A DNA stretch of 32,877 bases from JAZDEY01 sp043808325 [NCBI: Candidatus Eiseniibacteriota bacterium] (GTDB lineage Bacteria; Arandabacterota; Arandabacteria; Arandabacterales), in the NCBI GenBank assembly GCA_043808325.1, contig JAZDEY010000038.1:1-32877 (forward strand). Direction: 5' to 3'. Position numbers and translations under genes: made by a program. The notes below the pieces were generated by a model. It was not told where the DNA came from and did not search any database. It worked only from the letters and a program-made list of their open reading frames with translations. Below, one piece after another: positions 25,343-32,877 of the stretch (the first letter of the stretch is position 1; each line of letters opens with the position of its first letter).

Positions 25343-26383
25343 CTATATTATGATCATGGCGTCCCCGTAACTATAGAATCTGTATGCTCGCCTTACGGCT
25401 TCGCCATAGGCCTCGAGCACGAAGCGCCTTCCCGCAAAGGCCGAGACCAGCATCAAGAGCGTCGAGCGGGGCAGATGAAAATTGGTGACGAGCACGTCAA
25501 CGAATCGAAAGCGGTAAGGAGGCAAGATCATCTTCTCGGTCCAGCCCGCGCCGGGCAATAGCTCTTGGCGTCCGAATCTCTCCGCTGCCGTCTCCAGTGC
25601 CCTGACCGTGGTTGTGCCCACCGCCACTACCCTGCCGCCCCTATTGCGCGCTCGGTTCACCGCGCCGGCGCAAGCGTCGTCGATCTCGAAGTACTCGGGG
25701 TCCAGCACGTGCTTGGTGGGATCCGGCTCTTTGACCGGACGGAAGCTGCCGAGGCCGACGTGCAGGGTAAGCCGCGCGATCTCGACACCCTTGCGCAATA
25801 TGGCCTCAAGTAACGGGTTGGTAAAGTGAAGGCCGGCAGTCGGGGCAGCCACCGAGCCATTTCTCTCGGCATAAACCGTCTGGTATCTCTCGCGGTCGAG
25901 GTCCTGGGGGGCGCGCTTGATATAAGGCGGGAGCGGGATCTCTCCCACATCCTCGAGGAGCGCCATCACGTCGTCGGTCTCAAATTCCACGACCCGCTTC
26001 CCCCCGGCGAGCCTCCCGGTGACCCTAGCACCATATCTCTCTGCGATCAGGATCTCGGTTCCGACGTGGATTCGCCGCCCAGGTGAGACAAGTGCCTCCC
26101 AGCTGCCGCGCCCTGCTTCCCGAAGCAGTAAGAGGTCAACCCTGCCGCCGGTGGGCCTCTTTTCACCCCGCAGCCTGGCTCGGATCACCCGGGTTTCATT
26201 CAGCACAAGCACGTCGCCCTTTCTCAAGTACCGGGTTATCTCTCTAAACCGTGTGTGGCGGATCGTCCGCCCCTCGCGCTTCAGAACCATCAGGCGCGCT
26301 TCCTCGCGCAGCTCTGCAGGCACATAGGCGACCAGTTCCCTCGGAAGATCGTAGGAGAAATCCTGCGTCTGGATCTCGGTCAT
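25343..26383 (-). CDS. queA: S-adenosylmethionine:tRNA ribosyltransferase-isomerase
   Basis: 346 residues. Makes epoxyqueuosine from preQ1-tRNA and AdoMet. Recognised by DFSYDLPRELVAYVPA, VLVLNETRVIRARL, SVAAPTAGLHFT and TLHVGLGSFRPV. ATG 26383 overlaps the TGA of the small DUF2905-like gene (ATGA). The frame extends to 26524 through that gene without homology, so the longer start is rejected. Confidence 0.96.
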   Translation of the reverse strand: MTEIQTQDFSYDLPRELVAYVPAELREEARLMVLKREGRTIRHTRFREITRYLRKGDVLVLNETRVIRARLRGEKRPTGGRVDLLLLREAGRGSWEALVSPGRRIHVGTEILIAERYGARVTGRLAGGKRVVEFETDDVMALLEDVGEIPLPPYIKRAPQDLDRERYQTVYAERNGSVAAPTAGLHFTNPLLEAILRKGVEIARLTLHVGLGSFRPVKEPDPTKHVLDPEYFEIDDACAGAVNRARNRGGRVVAVGTTTVRALETAAERFGRQELLPGAGWTEKMILPPYRFRFVDVLVTNFHLPRSTLLMLVSAFAGRRFVLEAYGEAVRRAYRFYSYGDAMIII

Positions 26384-26493
26384 CGCGGTCGCCGCTTCAG
26401 CGCCTGATAACAGAGATTGAGGAGAATGGTGACGACGACACTGGCCACGAGGCTCGTCACAATCGGGATGAGGAATCTGCCGAAATACTCCAT
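26380..26493 (-). CDS. 37-residue membrane protein, shortened DUF2905-like
   Basis: ATG 26493 to TGA 26380, between ruvB (stop 9 nt upstream) and queA (4-nt overlap). The protein is MEYFGRFLIPIVTSLVAS followed by VVVTILLNLCYQALKRRPR: one transmembrane helix and a basic tail. DUF2905 proteins of about 65-75 residues usually sit at this very place, and their last third reads FYFPLVTCLLLSLLLTLLLN or similar, so this looks like only the C-terminal half of the family. Coupling on both sides argues it is translated. Function unknown. Confidence 0.65.
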   Translation of the reverse strand: MEYFGRFLIPIVTSLVASVVVTILLNLCYQALKRRPR

Positions 26494-26501
26494 GGCCGCT
26501 C

Positions 26502-27587
26502 TCAGAAGAGCCTGGGCCCGCCATCGGGCGCCAGCCGGCCGAAGTGCTTACGGGCTATCTCCGTCACTTCGCGCCCCCGCGGAGTTCGCTCGAGGAAGCC
26601 TTCCTGCACCAGATAAGGTTCATAGACCTCCTCTATGGTCTCCTCCTCTTCCCCCACGGCCGTCGCGAGCGTCCCTATGCCTACGGGCCCACCCGCGAAC
26701 TTGTCCATGATGGTCAGAATTATCCGCTTGTCCATGTCGTCCAACCCGCAATCGTCGACCTCAAGTGCCTCGAGGGCATGCTGGGCCACATCATGATTTA
26801 TCCGGCCCTGCGCCTTCACCTGGGCGAAGTCCCTGACCCGCCTCAGCAGCCGGTTGGCTACCCGGGGAGTTCCGCGCGATCGCCGCGCTATCTCAAAGGC
26901 GCCGTCATCATCGATCTCAACCGAGAGAAGTTTCGCCGAACGCTCCACGATCTGCTTTAGTTCTTTGGGCGTATAGAACCCGATCCGGCTGACCACCCCA
27001 AACCGCGCCCTCATCGGGGCCGTTATCATCCCCGCCCGGGTGGTCGCACCGATCAAGGTGAACCTGTTGAGATTGAGCCGTATCGACCGCGCACTGGGTC
27101 CCTTGTCGATCATGATATCCAGTGTGAAATCCTCCATCGCCGGATAGAGATACTCCTCGACCACGTGATTGAGCCGGTGAACCTCGTCGATAAAGAGGAC
27201 GCTTCGCTCGGCGAGATTGGTGAGCATGCCTGCAAGATCGCCGGCGCGCTCGACGACCGGTCCCGATGTAGCGCTCAGGCCGACGCCCAGCTCATTGGCG
27301 ATTATTACTGCGAGCGTGGTCTTACCAAGGCCCGGAGGCCCATAGAAGAGCACGTGATCCAGGGCCTCGCCCCGCATCTTGGCGGCCTCTATGAAGATCT
27401 TGAGATTCTCCTTGAGCTTGTCCTGGCCTATAAACTCATCGAACGTCTTGGGTCTGAGGTTCTGGTCGAGCTCGCGCTCCTCGTCCATCACCTCGGGATT
27501 GGTGATCCGGCCGGAGCCGGAAATCCTCGGTCCGGGGAGACCCGCTCCTACCGGCTTCGCATCCCTTCTAGGTATTTTTGAGGGCAC
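26502..27587 (-). CDS. ruvB: Holliday junction branch migration helicase RuvB
   Basis: 361 residues, slightly long at the N-terminus. The AAA+ core has Walker A GPPGLGKT (83-90), Walker B VLFIDEVH, sensor 1 GATTRAG and the PMRARFG arginine-finger region, then the winged helix with [25 protein letters not shown]. It forms hexameric motors on Holliday junctions with RuvA. GTG start at 27587 overlaps ruvA by 20 nt; the ATG at 27488 ([13 protein letters not shown]) is an alternative. Confidence 0.96.
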   Translation of the reverse strand: MPSKIPRRDAKPVGAGLPGPRISGSGRITNPEVMDEERELDQNLRPKTFDEFIGQDKLKENLKIFIEAAKMRGEALDHVLFYGPPGLGKTTLAVIIANELGVGLSATSGPVVERAGDLAGMLTNLAERSVLFIDEVHRLNHVVEEYLYPAMEDFTLDIMIDKGPSARSIRLNLNRFTLIGATTRAGMITAPMRARFGVVSRIGFYTPKELKQIVERSAKLLSVEIDDDGAFEIARRSRGTPRVANRLLRRVRDFAQVKAQGRINHDVAQHALEALEVDDCGLDDMDKRIILTIMDKFAGGPVGIGTLATAVGEEEETIEEVYEPYLVQEGFLERTPRGREVTEIARKHFGRLAPDGGPRLF

Positions 27588-28164
27588 CTCTTATCATCTC
27601 CTCCACACAGAGTTCCTTGCCTGCGTCCCCAGTGCACTTCTCGACAGCCTTCCTCGCAACATGGGCGGGAAAACCAAGTGCTACAAGAGCCTGCACGGCT
27701 TCCGATATCGCGTCCTTCAGCGCGGTCTTGCCTCCAGCCGCACCGATGAGCTGGACATCTTCCTGAGATATCTTGGTCTTAAGCTCGACGATCAGGCGCT
27801 GAGCGATTCTCCTGCCTACCCCCGAGATAGCGGTCAGAGAATCGGCTTGCTCTTTCACGACGGCGTCGCAGAAGTCGTCGACGCTTGCTCCCGAGAGAAT
27901 GGTAAGAGCGGATCGCGGGCCGATCCCCGAGACACTGATCAAGAGCTTGAACAGCCAGCGCTCCTTCTCACTGGCGAACCCGAAGAGCTCGTGCGAGTCC
28001 TCTCTGACGTGAAAGTGAGTGTGGACCGTTACCTCCGAGCCCACCGGACCCAGTGCATCATAGCTCGACAGGGGAACAAAGATCTCGTGGCCGACTCCAC
28101 TGGTTTCGACAACTATGCGGGCTGGGGCTTTCTCAACAAGAGTACCTTTTATGTAAGATATCAA
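27568..28164 (-). CDS. ruvA: Holliday junction DNA helicase subunit RuvA
   Basis: 198 residues. An OB-fold domain ([20 protein letters not shown]), tandem HhH motifs ([14 protein letters not shown] and [14 protein letters not shown]) and the C-terminal RuvB-binding domain are visible. Start is TTG 28164, which yields the family N-terminus MISYIKG and has GTGAGGAT about 10 nt upstream; the frame to 28233 lies within ruvC. It overlaps ruvC by 32 nt. Confidence 0.94.
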   Translation of the reverse strand: MISYIKGTLVEKAPARIVVETSGVGHEIFVPLSSYDALGPVGSEVTVHTHFHVREDSHELFGFASEKERWLFKLLISVSGIGPRSALTILSGASVDDFCDAVVKEQADSLTAISGVGRRIAQRLIVELKTKISQEDVQLIGAAGGKTALKDAISEAVQALVALGFPAHVARKAVEKCTGDAGKELCVEEMIRGALKNT

Positions 28165-28648
28165 GCGGTGAATCCTCACTGAATCTACGCCTGTGAACGT
28201 GGCAGAGCGCCACGGCAAGAGCATCCGCCTCATCCTCGGAAGGCGTGCGGCTGATCCGCAGGAGAGCCGTGACCATGAATTTGACCTGGTCCTTGGATGC
28301 GGAGCCGCTACCCACTATGGCTTGCTTTATCTCGGCCGGGGAATACTCGCCAACGGCGATCTCGTGAAGCGCTGCCACAAGCAAGGCCACACCCCGCATA
28401 TGCCCCATCTTCAAGGCCACGCTGACGTTGTTCTTGACGAACACGCTCTCTACCGCCATCTCTTCGGGCTTGAACTTCAGAATTACGTCTAGAAGTCCGT
28501 GGTAGATCTCCAGCAGCCGCTCGGGAAAGGGAGCCCGCGGCGAGGGGGTGAGCACTCCGCAAGCACGCAGATAGGGAATATCGCGGGTTGCCTCAACAAT
28601 GGCATAACCGGTCCGCCTTGTCCCTGGATCGATCCCCATTACGATCAT
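28133..28648 (-). CDS. ruvC: Crossover junction endodeoxyribonuclease RuvC
   Basis: 171 residues. Resolves Holliday junctions. The catalytic acids D7 (GIDPGTRRTGY), E67 (AVESVF), D139 and D142 (SEDEADALAVA) are present at almost the same positions as in E. coli. ATG 28648 starts 2 nt after the yebC stop, with AGGAA in the yebC 3' end. Confidence 0.96.
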   Translation of the reverse strand: MIVMGIDPGTRRTGYAIVEATRDIPYLRACGVLTPSPRAPFPERLLEIYHGLLDVILKFKPEEMAVESVFVKNNVSVALKMGHMRGVALLVAALHEIAVGEYSPAEIKQAIVGSGSASKDQVKFMVTALLRISRTPSEDEADALAVALCHVHRRRFSEDSPLDILHKRYSC

Positions 28649-28650
28649 GG

Positions 28651-29403
28651 CTATTCCTTGGTCAGTTTCTCCATGATTTCATCGGGAATATCGAAATTGG
28701 AGTAGACCTTCTGGACGTCATCGTGCTCTTCGATTATATCCATCAGGCGGACGGTCTGCTCGGCGGCCTTGGCATCCAGCGGGACATAGGTCTGCGGGTA
28801 CCGCGTCATCTGAGCGGCCAAGATCGGGAAGCCGGCGTCGGTCACGGCCTTCTTGACCTTCTCAAGGTTTCCCGGGGCCGTCACAATCTCAAAGAATTCC
28901 TTCTCGTCGCTTACATCCTCGGCCCCCGCATCCAGAGCGACGTTCATCAATTCGTCTTCCTGGACCTTGCTCTTATCGACCGTTATGGAGCCTTTCTGAT
29001 GGAACATCCAGGAAACACAGCCCACCTCACCCATGTGACCGCCGTTACGCACCAGGATGTGCCTGATCTCCGAGGTCGTGCGGTTCTTGTTGTCGGTCAG
29101 GGTCTCGATGAAGATCGCGATGCCCTGAGGACCATAGCCCTCGTAGGTCTGCTCTTCGTAAGATACACCCGGGAGTTCCCCCGTGCCCCGCTTGATCGCC
29201 TTGTCGATATTCACGGTAGGCATGTTAGCGGACCTGGCGGCGTCGACCGCCGTCCTCAAGCGCGGATTTGACTCGAGGTCACCCCCACCATTTCGCGCGG
29301 CCACGGCGATCTCCCTGATCAGCTTGGTGAAGACCCTGCCACGCTCGGCATCGGCCTTGCCCTTCTTGCGTTTAATCGTACTCCACTTGGAATGTCCGGA
29401 CAT
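28651..29403 (-). CDS. yebC: YebC/PmpR family DNA-binding or translation factor
   Basis: 250 residues. Starts with the family signature MSGHSKWSTIKRKKGKADAE, followed by FTKLIREIAVAARNGGGD and the EGYGPQGIAIFIETLTDN and VGCVSWMFHQKG segments. Members act as transcription regulators or, in recent work, as factors relieving ribosome stalling at proline stretches. It leads the ruvCAB run behind its own promoter candidate; GGGGTGG precedes the ATG. Confidence 0.96.
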   Translation of the reverse strand: MSGHSKWSTIKRKKGKADAERGRVFTKLIREIAVAARNGGGDLESNPRLRTAVDAARSANMPTVNIDKAIKRGTGELPGVSYEEQTYEGYGPQGIAIFIETLTDNKNRTTSEIRHILVRNGGHMGEVGCVSWMFHQKGSITVDKSKVQEDELMNVALDAGAEDVSDEKEFFEIVTAPGNLEKVKKAVTDAGFPILAAQMTRYPQTYVPLDAKAAEQTVRLMDIIEEHDDVQKVYSNFDIPDEIMEKLTKE

Positions 29404-29427
29404 AGTTCACCACCCCTTCAATCAATA

Positions 29428-29456
29428 TAGATATCACATGGCCCGCCACAATTCAA
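29428..29456 (-). promoter_or_regulatory. Promoter candidate for the yebC-ruvC operon
   Basis: TTGAAT (29456-29451), a 17-nt spacer and TATCTA (29433-29428) on the minus strand, about 25 nt before the yebC ATG. The -10 box is mediocre. It lies in the only sizeable gap (135 nt) upstream of the long operon. Confidence 0.4.
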
Positions 29457-29475
29457 ACAAAAACAGGGACACACC

Positions 29476-29515
29476 CCATTTTCTCCCAATTAAGTTGAAC
29501 GGTCCTATTTCTCCC
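29476..29515. repeat. Direct repeat resembling RAYT/REP-type or IS200-flank sequence
   Basis: CCATTTTCTCCC (29476-29487) and CCTATTTCTCCC (29504-29515) are near-identical units 28 nt apart, next to GGGACACACCCC (29467-29477). Sequences of this GGGAGAAAT-AGGGAC kind often flank REP-associated transposase genes in GC-rich bacteria. No such transposase is present, so this would be a solo remnant. Confidence 0.35.
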
Positions 29516-29538
29516 GGTTCAGGCGCTTTATCCCTCGG

Positions 29539-30480
29539 TCACAGACCCGCTTCAGGGCCCACACCAAGTCCCTCAAGGTACCGTAAGGCCTTCAGGATAT
29601 CCTCGCGGGTCACCCGGGGGGCGAGTTCCAGTACTTTGACCGTTGAGGCGGGCACCAGGGCCAGCACCGCGGCAAAATCAATGTCACCGGTACCCGGGGC
29701 CTGATGATCACGAGTGAAACGCGCATCATGGAGGTGCATTCCATAGAGATGGGGCTTAAGCATACGTAAGGTCTCCAGGTGAGGCAGGAACCCGAGTATG
29801 TCCAGGATATGCGCGTGCCCGACGTCATGCCAGTAGCGCAGCCGCGGCGAGCCAATCCGCTCCGTGAGCTGGACGACCTCTTCCGCGAGGGGAATCTGGT
29901 GGTAGTAGTTGCGGTTCTCGATACAGACCGCGAGGTCGCTGGCGGTCCCCTCCAGGATCTCGCTTAGGCTCCGGACGGCAGCCTCAAGCAAGGGAGCAAT
30001 CCGCGCCCGCCTTGCGGTCTTGACATCCTCCCGGATCCTTGCGGCTTCAGGTGAAGCAACACCTTCTGCCCCCACCGTCTCGGACAGTTGTCGATGGTAT
30101 TCCCTGCCGAGATCGGTCTCGCCAAGATGAAGGACGAGAGCCCTTGCACCGAGATCGCGCGCCAACTCCGCGGACCTTAAGGTCAGTGCGACAGCCCGCC
30201 GCCGCTCATCCTCATCGGCGGTGGCAAGGGAAAGTTTGTGGCCGCCCCCATTTGAGGGCTCTTCCCTCGGGGCAAGCGGCGCAAAATTGTGGACGCTCGA
30301 GACCCTTATCTTGCCGGCCTCCACCAACCCCTGAATATCGCGCGCCGCCTTCGCAGTAACGCGATAGTCAACCTCGAGGACACTGAAGCCCAAAGAGGTG
30401 ATGCCCCTGACAATTCGCTTGCCGTCCACGACCGCAGCGGCATTCCAGGACGTCGACATTCCCAGTGGGTTTGGATTCAT
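29539..30480 (-). CDS. Sugar phosphate isomerase/epimerase-like TIM barrel
   Basis: About 313 residues of the AP-endonuclease-2/xylose-isomerase-like superfamily. Metal-site residues can be placed in ALVLHLGE, VCIENRNY (Glu), YWHDVGHAHI (Asp and His), YGMHLHDAR (His) and the final KVLELAP (Glu), the usual E-D-H-E layout. The reaction and substrate are unknown. ATG 30480 (MNPNPLGMSTSWN) follows GAGGGT; the ORF opens at 30504 but without a ribosome site. It lies 71 nt downstream of the EF-G-like gene, past a hairpin. Confidence 0.85.
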   Translation of the reverse strand: MNPNPLGMSTSWNAAAVVDGKRIVRGITSLGFSVLEVDYRVTAKAARDIQGLVEAGKIRVSSVHNFAPLAPREEPSNGGGHKLSLATADEDERRRAVALTLRSAELARDLGARALVLHLGETDLGREYHRQLSETVGAEGVASPEAARIREDVKTARRARIAPLLEAAVRSLSEILEGTASDLAVCIENRNYYHQIPLAEEVVQLTERIGSPRLRYWHDVGHAHILDILGFLPHLETLRMLKPHLYGMHLHDARFTRDHQAPGTGDIDFAAVLALVPASTVKVLELAPRVTREDILKALRYLEGLGVGPEAGL

Positions 30481-30511
30481 CGGAAGTACCCTCACGCACA
30501 GCATAGAACAA

Positions 30512-30540
30512 GGGTGACAGACCGATCAAGCCCGTCACCC
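30512..30540 (-). terminator. Hairpin between the EF-G-like gene and the isomerase gene
   Basis: A perfect 7-bp stem, GGGTGAC (30512-30518) with GTCACCC (30534-30540), loop 15 nt. On the minus strand it is followed by TTGTTCT, a weak T-run. It could be an attenuating terminator that lets some transcription continue into the isomerase gene. Confidence 0.35.
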
Positions 30541-30551
30541 CGATCCAATAC

Positions 30552-32645
30552 TTATTTCTCGGCTTCTTCCTTGCCGGCCTTGGCTCCATCAATGATCTTC
30601 TGGGCGGTCTCGCGCGGAACCTCTTCATAATGGGAGAACTCGGCCTCGTACATGCCCCTGCCCTGAGTCATCGATCTCAAAGTAGTGGAGTACTTGTAGA
30701 GCTCCGCCAAGGGCGCCTGGGCCTTGACCACTTGGAGCCGTCCTTGAGTATCGACGCCCGTGATCTTGCCGCGGCGTCCCGAGAGGTCGCCCATCACGTC
30801 GCCGAGGTTATCCTCGGGCACGGTGACGGTCACGTTCATGATGGGCTCCAAGAGCGCCGGCCTGGCATCCGTGAAACACTTCTTGAAGGCCATCGATCCG
30901 GCGATCTTGAAAGCCATATCGGATGAGTCCACATCGTGATAGGACCCGTCGTGAATAATCACTCTGAGGTCCACCACCTTGTATCCGGCGATCACGCCCC
31001 CTTCCATCGCCTCCCTCACGCCCTTTTCCACCGCCGGGATGTACTTGGACGGGACCACACCACCCACAACTTCATCCACGAACTCAAACCCCGTCGCTCT
31101 CGGCAGGGGCTCGATCTTGAGCCACACGTCTCCATACTGGCCGCGGCCGCCGGTCTGCTTCTTATACTTGCCCTGCTGCGAACACGATCCCTTGATGGTC
31201 TCGCGATAAGGTACGCGCGGTTTCGTGAGTTCCACGTCGACGTTGAACCGGTGCCTTAAGCGCCCCATCATCACGTCCAGGTGAAGTTCCCCAAGCCCCG
31301 AGATGATGGTCTCCCGGGTCTCGGGATCGTAGGCGACCGAGACCGTGGGATCCTCCTGCTGGAGCCGGGAGAGTCCACTCGACATTTTCTCCTCATCCCC
31401 CTTAGCCTTGGCCCTCAGGGCCTCGCGCACCACCCGCTTCGGGAACTTTATGGGATTGATAAGGATTTGATTGGCTTTGTCGGTGAGGGTATCGTTGGTT
31501 GAGGTGTCGCGCAGCTTCACGGTGGCGCCGATATCTCCTGCCACCAGGCGGTTCACCTCGCGCCGTTCTCTGCCCATCAGCGTATAGAGCTGGGTCATCT
31601 TCTCCGTAGTTCCCTTGGTCGCATTGGTAACTTCGCTGCCGGCGAGTACCTGCCCGCCATAGACCCGCATGATCGACATGTCGCCTACGTGGGGCTCGGA
31701 AATGGTCTTAAAGACCAGCGCCGCAAATGGCTCGTTCGGCGAGACCTTGCGGGTGATCTCCTGGGAGTTCTGTGAGTTCCTGGCTGCATACTCGCCCATA
31801 TCGATCGGCGCTGGAAAGACTGAGACAATCGTATCGAGAAGCTGCTGGGTACCGATGCTGAAGAGCGAGGACGCACAGAACGCAGGTACTATCTTCCGCC
31901 GGCGGAAGCCGTCGCGATAGGCGGCTGCGAGGGCGTCGGGCTTGATCTCTTTGCCTTCGAGATACGCCTCCAGCAGCTCGTCGTTGCATTCGGCTATGCT
32001 CTCCACCAGTTTCTCCCGCGCCTGCTTGGCCTGGGCGGCAAGTTCGGCCGGAATTTCCTGCATCGATCCGGCCCCTGAACCCGTCTTGTCATACTTGAAA
32101 TACTTCATTGAGAGCAAATCCACCACACCACTAAAGCCGTCCGCCTTCCCTACGGGAAGATGGGCTGCCATGATGGGTGCGTCAAAAACCTTCCTGGCAT
32201 GGTCCACGGCCTTATCGAAGTCGGCATACTCCTTATCCATTCTGGCAACCACCACGAGCCTGGGAACCGAGTATTCATCAAGGAATTCCCAAACCTTCTC
32301 CGTGCCGACCTCCACACCCCCGTCGGCCCGCACCAGCACGATCGCCGCATCGGCAACTCGGATCGCCGCTCTGGTGTCGCCATAAAAGTCAGCGTACCCT
32401 GGGGTATCTATCAGGTTTATGCGGACGTCCTTCCAATCAAGGTGAGCCACCGAGAGGTTTATAGTTATCTTGCGCGTTACCTCATCCTCGCCGTAGTCAA
32501 GAATCGAAGTCCCATCATCCACCCTGCCGAGGCGCTGTGTGGCCTTGGCAGTATGGAGCAGGCACTCGGCGAGAGAAGTCTTGCCCGTGCCTCCATGGGA
32601 TACCAGCACCACGTTCCGGATATCTTTGCTGTCATACTCCTTCAA
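30552..32645 (-). CDS. Elongation factor G-like GTPase (EF-G paralogue type)
   Basis: 697 residues with the five-domain EF-G layout. G1 is SHGGTGKTS (16-24), G3 DTPG (80-83), and domain IV is intact (GKYKKQTGGRGQYGDVWLKIEP region). Two points suggest the second, EF-G-like subgroup rather than the main translocase: the switch 1 region reads DYGEDEVTRKITIN instead of the EF-G DWMEQEQERGITI, and G4 reads ARMD (134-137) where NKMD is expected, so the Asn that contacts the guanine base is Ala. No str-operon neighbours (rpsL, rpsG, tuf) are present. The TTG start at 32645 has GGGGGG 8 nt upstream. A strong promoter lies 60-90 nt upstream. It may act in translocation under special conditions or in ribosome recycling. 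Confidence 0.9.
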   Translation of the reverse strand: MKEYDSKDIRNVVLVSHGGTGKTSLAECLLHTAKATQRLGRVDDGTSILDYGEDEVTRKITINLSVAHLDWKDVRINLIDTPGYADFYGDTRAAIRVADAAIVLVRADGGVEVGTEKVWEFLDEYSVPRLVVVARMDKEYADFDKAVDHARKVFDAPIMAAHLPVGKADGFSGVVDLLSMKYFKYDKTGSGAGSMQEIPAELAAQAKQAREKLVESIAECNDELLEAYLEGKEIKPDALAAAYRDGFRRRKIVPAFCASSLFSIGTQQLLDTIVSVFPAPIDMGEYAARNSQNSQEITRKVSPNEPFAALVFKTISEPHVGDMSIMRVYGGQVLAGSEVTNATKGTTEKMTQLYTLMGRERREVNRLVAGDIGATVKLRDTSTNDTLTDKANQILINPIKFPKRVVREALRAKAKGDEEKMSSGLSRLQQEDPTVSVAYDPETRETIISGLGELHLDVMMGRLRHRFNVDVELTKPRVPYRETIKGSCSQQGKYKKQTGGRGQYGDVWLKIEPLPRATGFEFVDEVVGGVVPSKYIPAVEKGVREAMEGGVIAGYKVVDLRVIIHDGSYHDVDSSDMAFKIAGSMAFKKCFTDARPALLEPIMNVTVTVPEDNLGDVMGDLSGRRGKITGVDTQGRLQVVKAQAPLAELYKYSTTLRSMTQGRGMYEAEFSHYEEVPRETAQKIIDGAKAGKEEAEK

Positions 32646-32704
32646 ATGTCTATCCCCCCTCGATGGTCCAAACCGATAGCAAATAAATCCCTAAACCTGC
32701 GGGG

Positions 32705-32733
32705 ATACTAACAAACACCTACCGCAGTGTCAA
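32705..32733 (-). promoter_or_regulatory. Strong sigma70-type promoter for the EF-G-like gene
   Basis: TTGACA (32733-32728), a 17-nt spacer and TAGTAT (32710-32705) on the minus strand. Start of transcription near 32698, about 53 nt before the TTG codon at 32645. The best-matching promoter in the right half of the window. Confidence 0.75.
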
Positions 32734-32758
32734 GAACGCGCATTGACTCATAATAAAT

Positions 32759-32804
32759 GTATTCGAAAGGGGTTCGTTGCCTCAGAAATAAAAAGTATTC
32801 GAAA
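32759..32804. repeat. Paired GTATTCGAAA direct repeats
   Basis: GTATTCGAAA occurs at 32759-32768 and 32795-32804, 36 nt apart, each with a TTCGAA palindrome. They lie between the EF-G-like promoter and the plus-strand gene at 32861, so could be operator sites for either. The right-hand gene has no obvious sigma70 promoter here. Confidence 0.35.
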
Positions 32805-32819
32805 CATTGGTCAGATACG

Positions 32820-32851
32820 CTCCTGGCGCCGTGGGAATCGGCGCTCAGGAG
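32820..32851 (+). promoter_or_regulatory. Hairpin that buries the Shine-Dalgarno sequence of the right-edge gene
   Basis: An 11-bp stem with one bulged base: 32820-32830 (CTCCTGGCGCC) pairs with 32840-32851 (GGCGC, bulged T, CAGGAG) across a 9-nt loop. The 3' arm contains most of the AGGAGG ribosome site (32847-32852), which stands 7 nt before the ATG at 32861. When folded the hairpin would block initiation. Confidence 0.5.
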
Positions 32852-32860
32852 GTAGCAGGC

Positions 32861-32877
32861 ATGGGGATGGACATGAG
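32861..32877 (+). CDS. Start of an unidentified plus-strand gene, five codons only
   Basis: AGGAGGT, 7 nt and ATG GGG ATG GAC ATG AG: the ribosome site is near-perfect, so a gene is likely, transcribed divergently from the EF-G-like gene. Only MGMDM can be read; ATG 32867 or 32873 are other possible starts. Nothing can be said about its product. Confidence 0.5.

Overview
This 32.9 kb window is bacterial chromosome, GC-rich by eye, gene-dense and mostly coded on the minus strand. Gene content is housekeeping: ribosome assembly, tRNA modification, protein maturation and Holliday-junction processing. The block def-fmt-DUF116-rsmB-PASTA-rpe and the run yebC-ruvCAB-DUF2905-like-queA-tgt-yajC resemble arrangements in Firmicutes and in several uncultured phyla. 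DUF2914, a two-module M16 peptidase and an EF-G-like second factor fit an uncultured lineage, but the phylum cannot be fixed from this window. Every convincing promoter is of the TTGACA-N17-TATAAT type, starts are often GTG or TTG, and TGA is used as a stop in many genes, so the code is standard.

Layout from left to right. 1-1628: 5' end of a secreted protein with a long leader behind a near-perfect promoter, then decayed insertion-sequence material (an IS3-family transposase with two in-frame TGA codons and a fragment that looks like another IS end). 1629-3149: comM. 3279-6505: a two-gene unit made of a protein with two RadC-type HhH domains and a large Zn-ribbon DNA methyltransferase carrying a C-terminal PD-(D/E)XK-like domain. 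This is the best candidate in the window for an undescribed genome-defence or DNA-processing system. 6622-10424: an exported DUF2914 protein, a secreted M16 peptidase and a creatininase-family amidohydrolase in one operon, divergent from an ABC exporter pair (10597-13013). 

13023-18632: ffh-rpsP-khpA-rimM-trmD-rplS-rnhB-yraN, followed by a 51-residue membrane protein and a TPR lipoprotein. 18722-29403: one tightly packed run from yebC to rpe, with many 1-4 nt start/stop overlaps, linking recombination (RuvABC), queuosine synthesis (QueA, Tgt), secretion (YajC), N-terminal formyl handling (Def, Fmt), 16S rRNA methylation (RsmB) and a kinase-less PASTA protein. 29539-32645: a TIM-barrel sugar-phosphate isomerase-like protein and an EF-G-like GTPase with its own promoter. 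At the right edge a plus-strand gene begins; its Shine-Dalgarno sequence is buried in an 11-bp hairpin.

No rRNA, tRNA, CRISPR array or intact mobile element was found. Start codons were moved from the longest open frame wherever a Shine-Dalgarno sequence, a family N-terminus or a large overlap argued for it.
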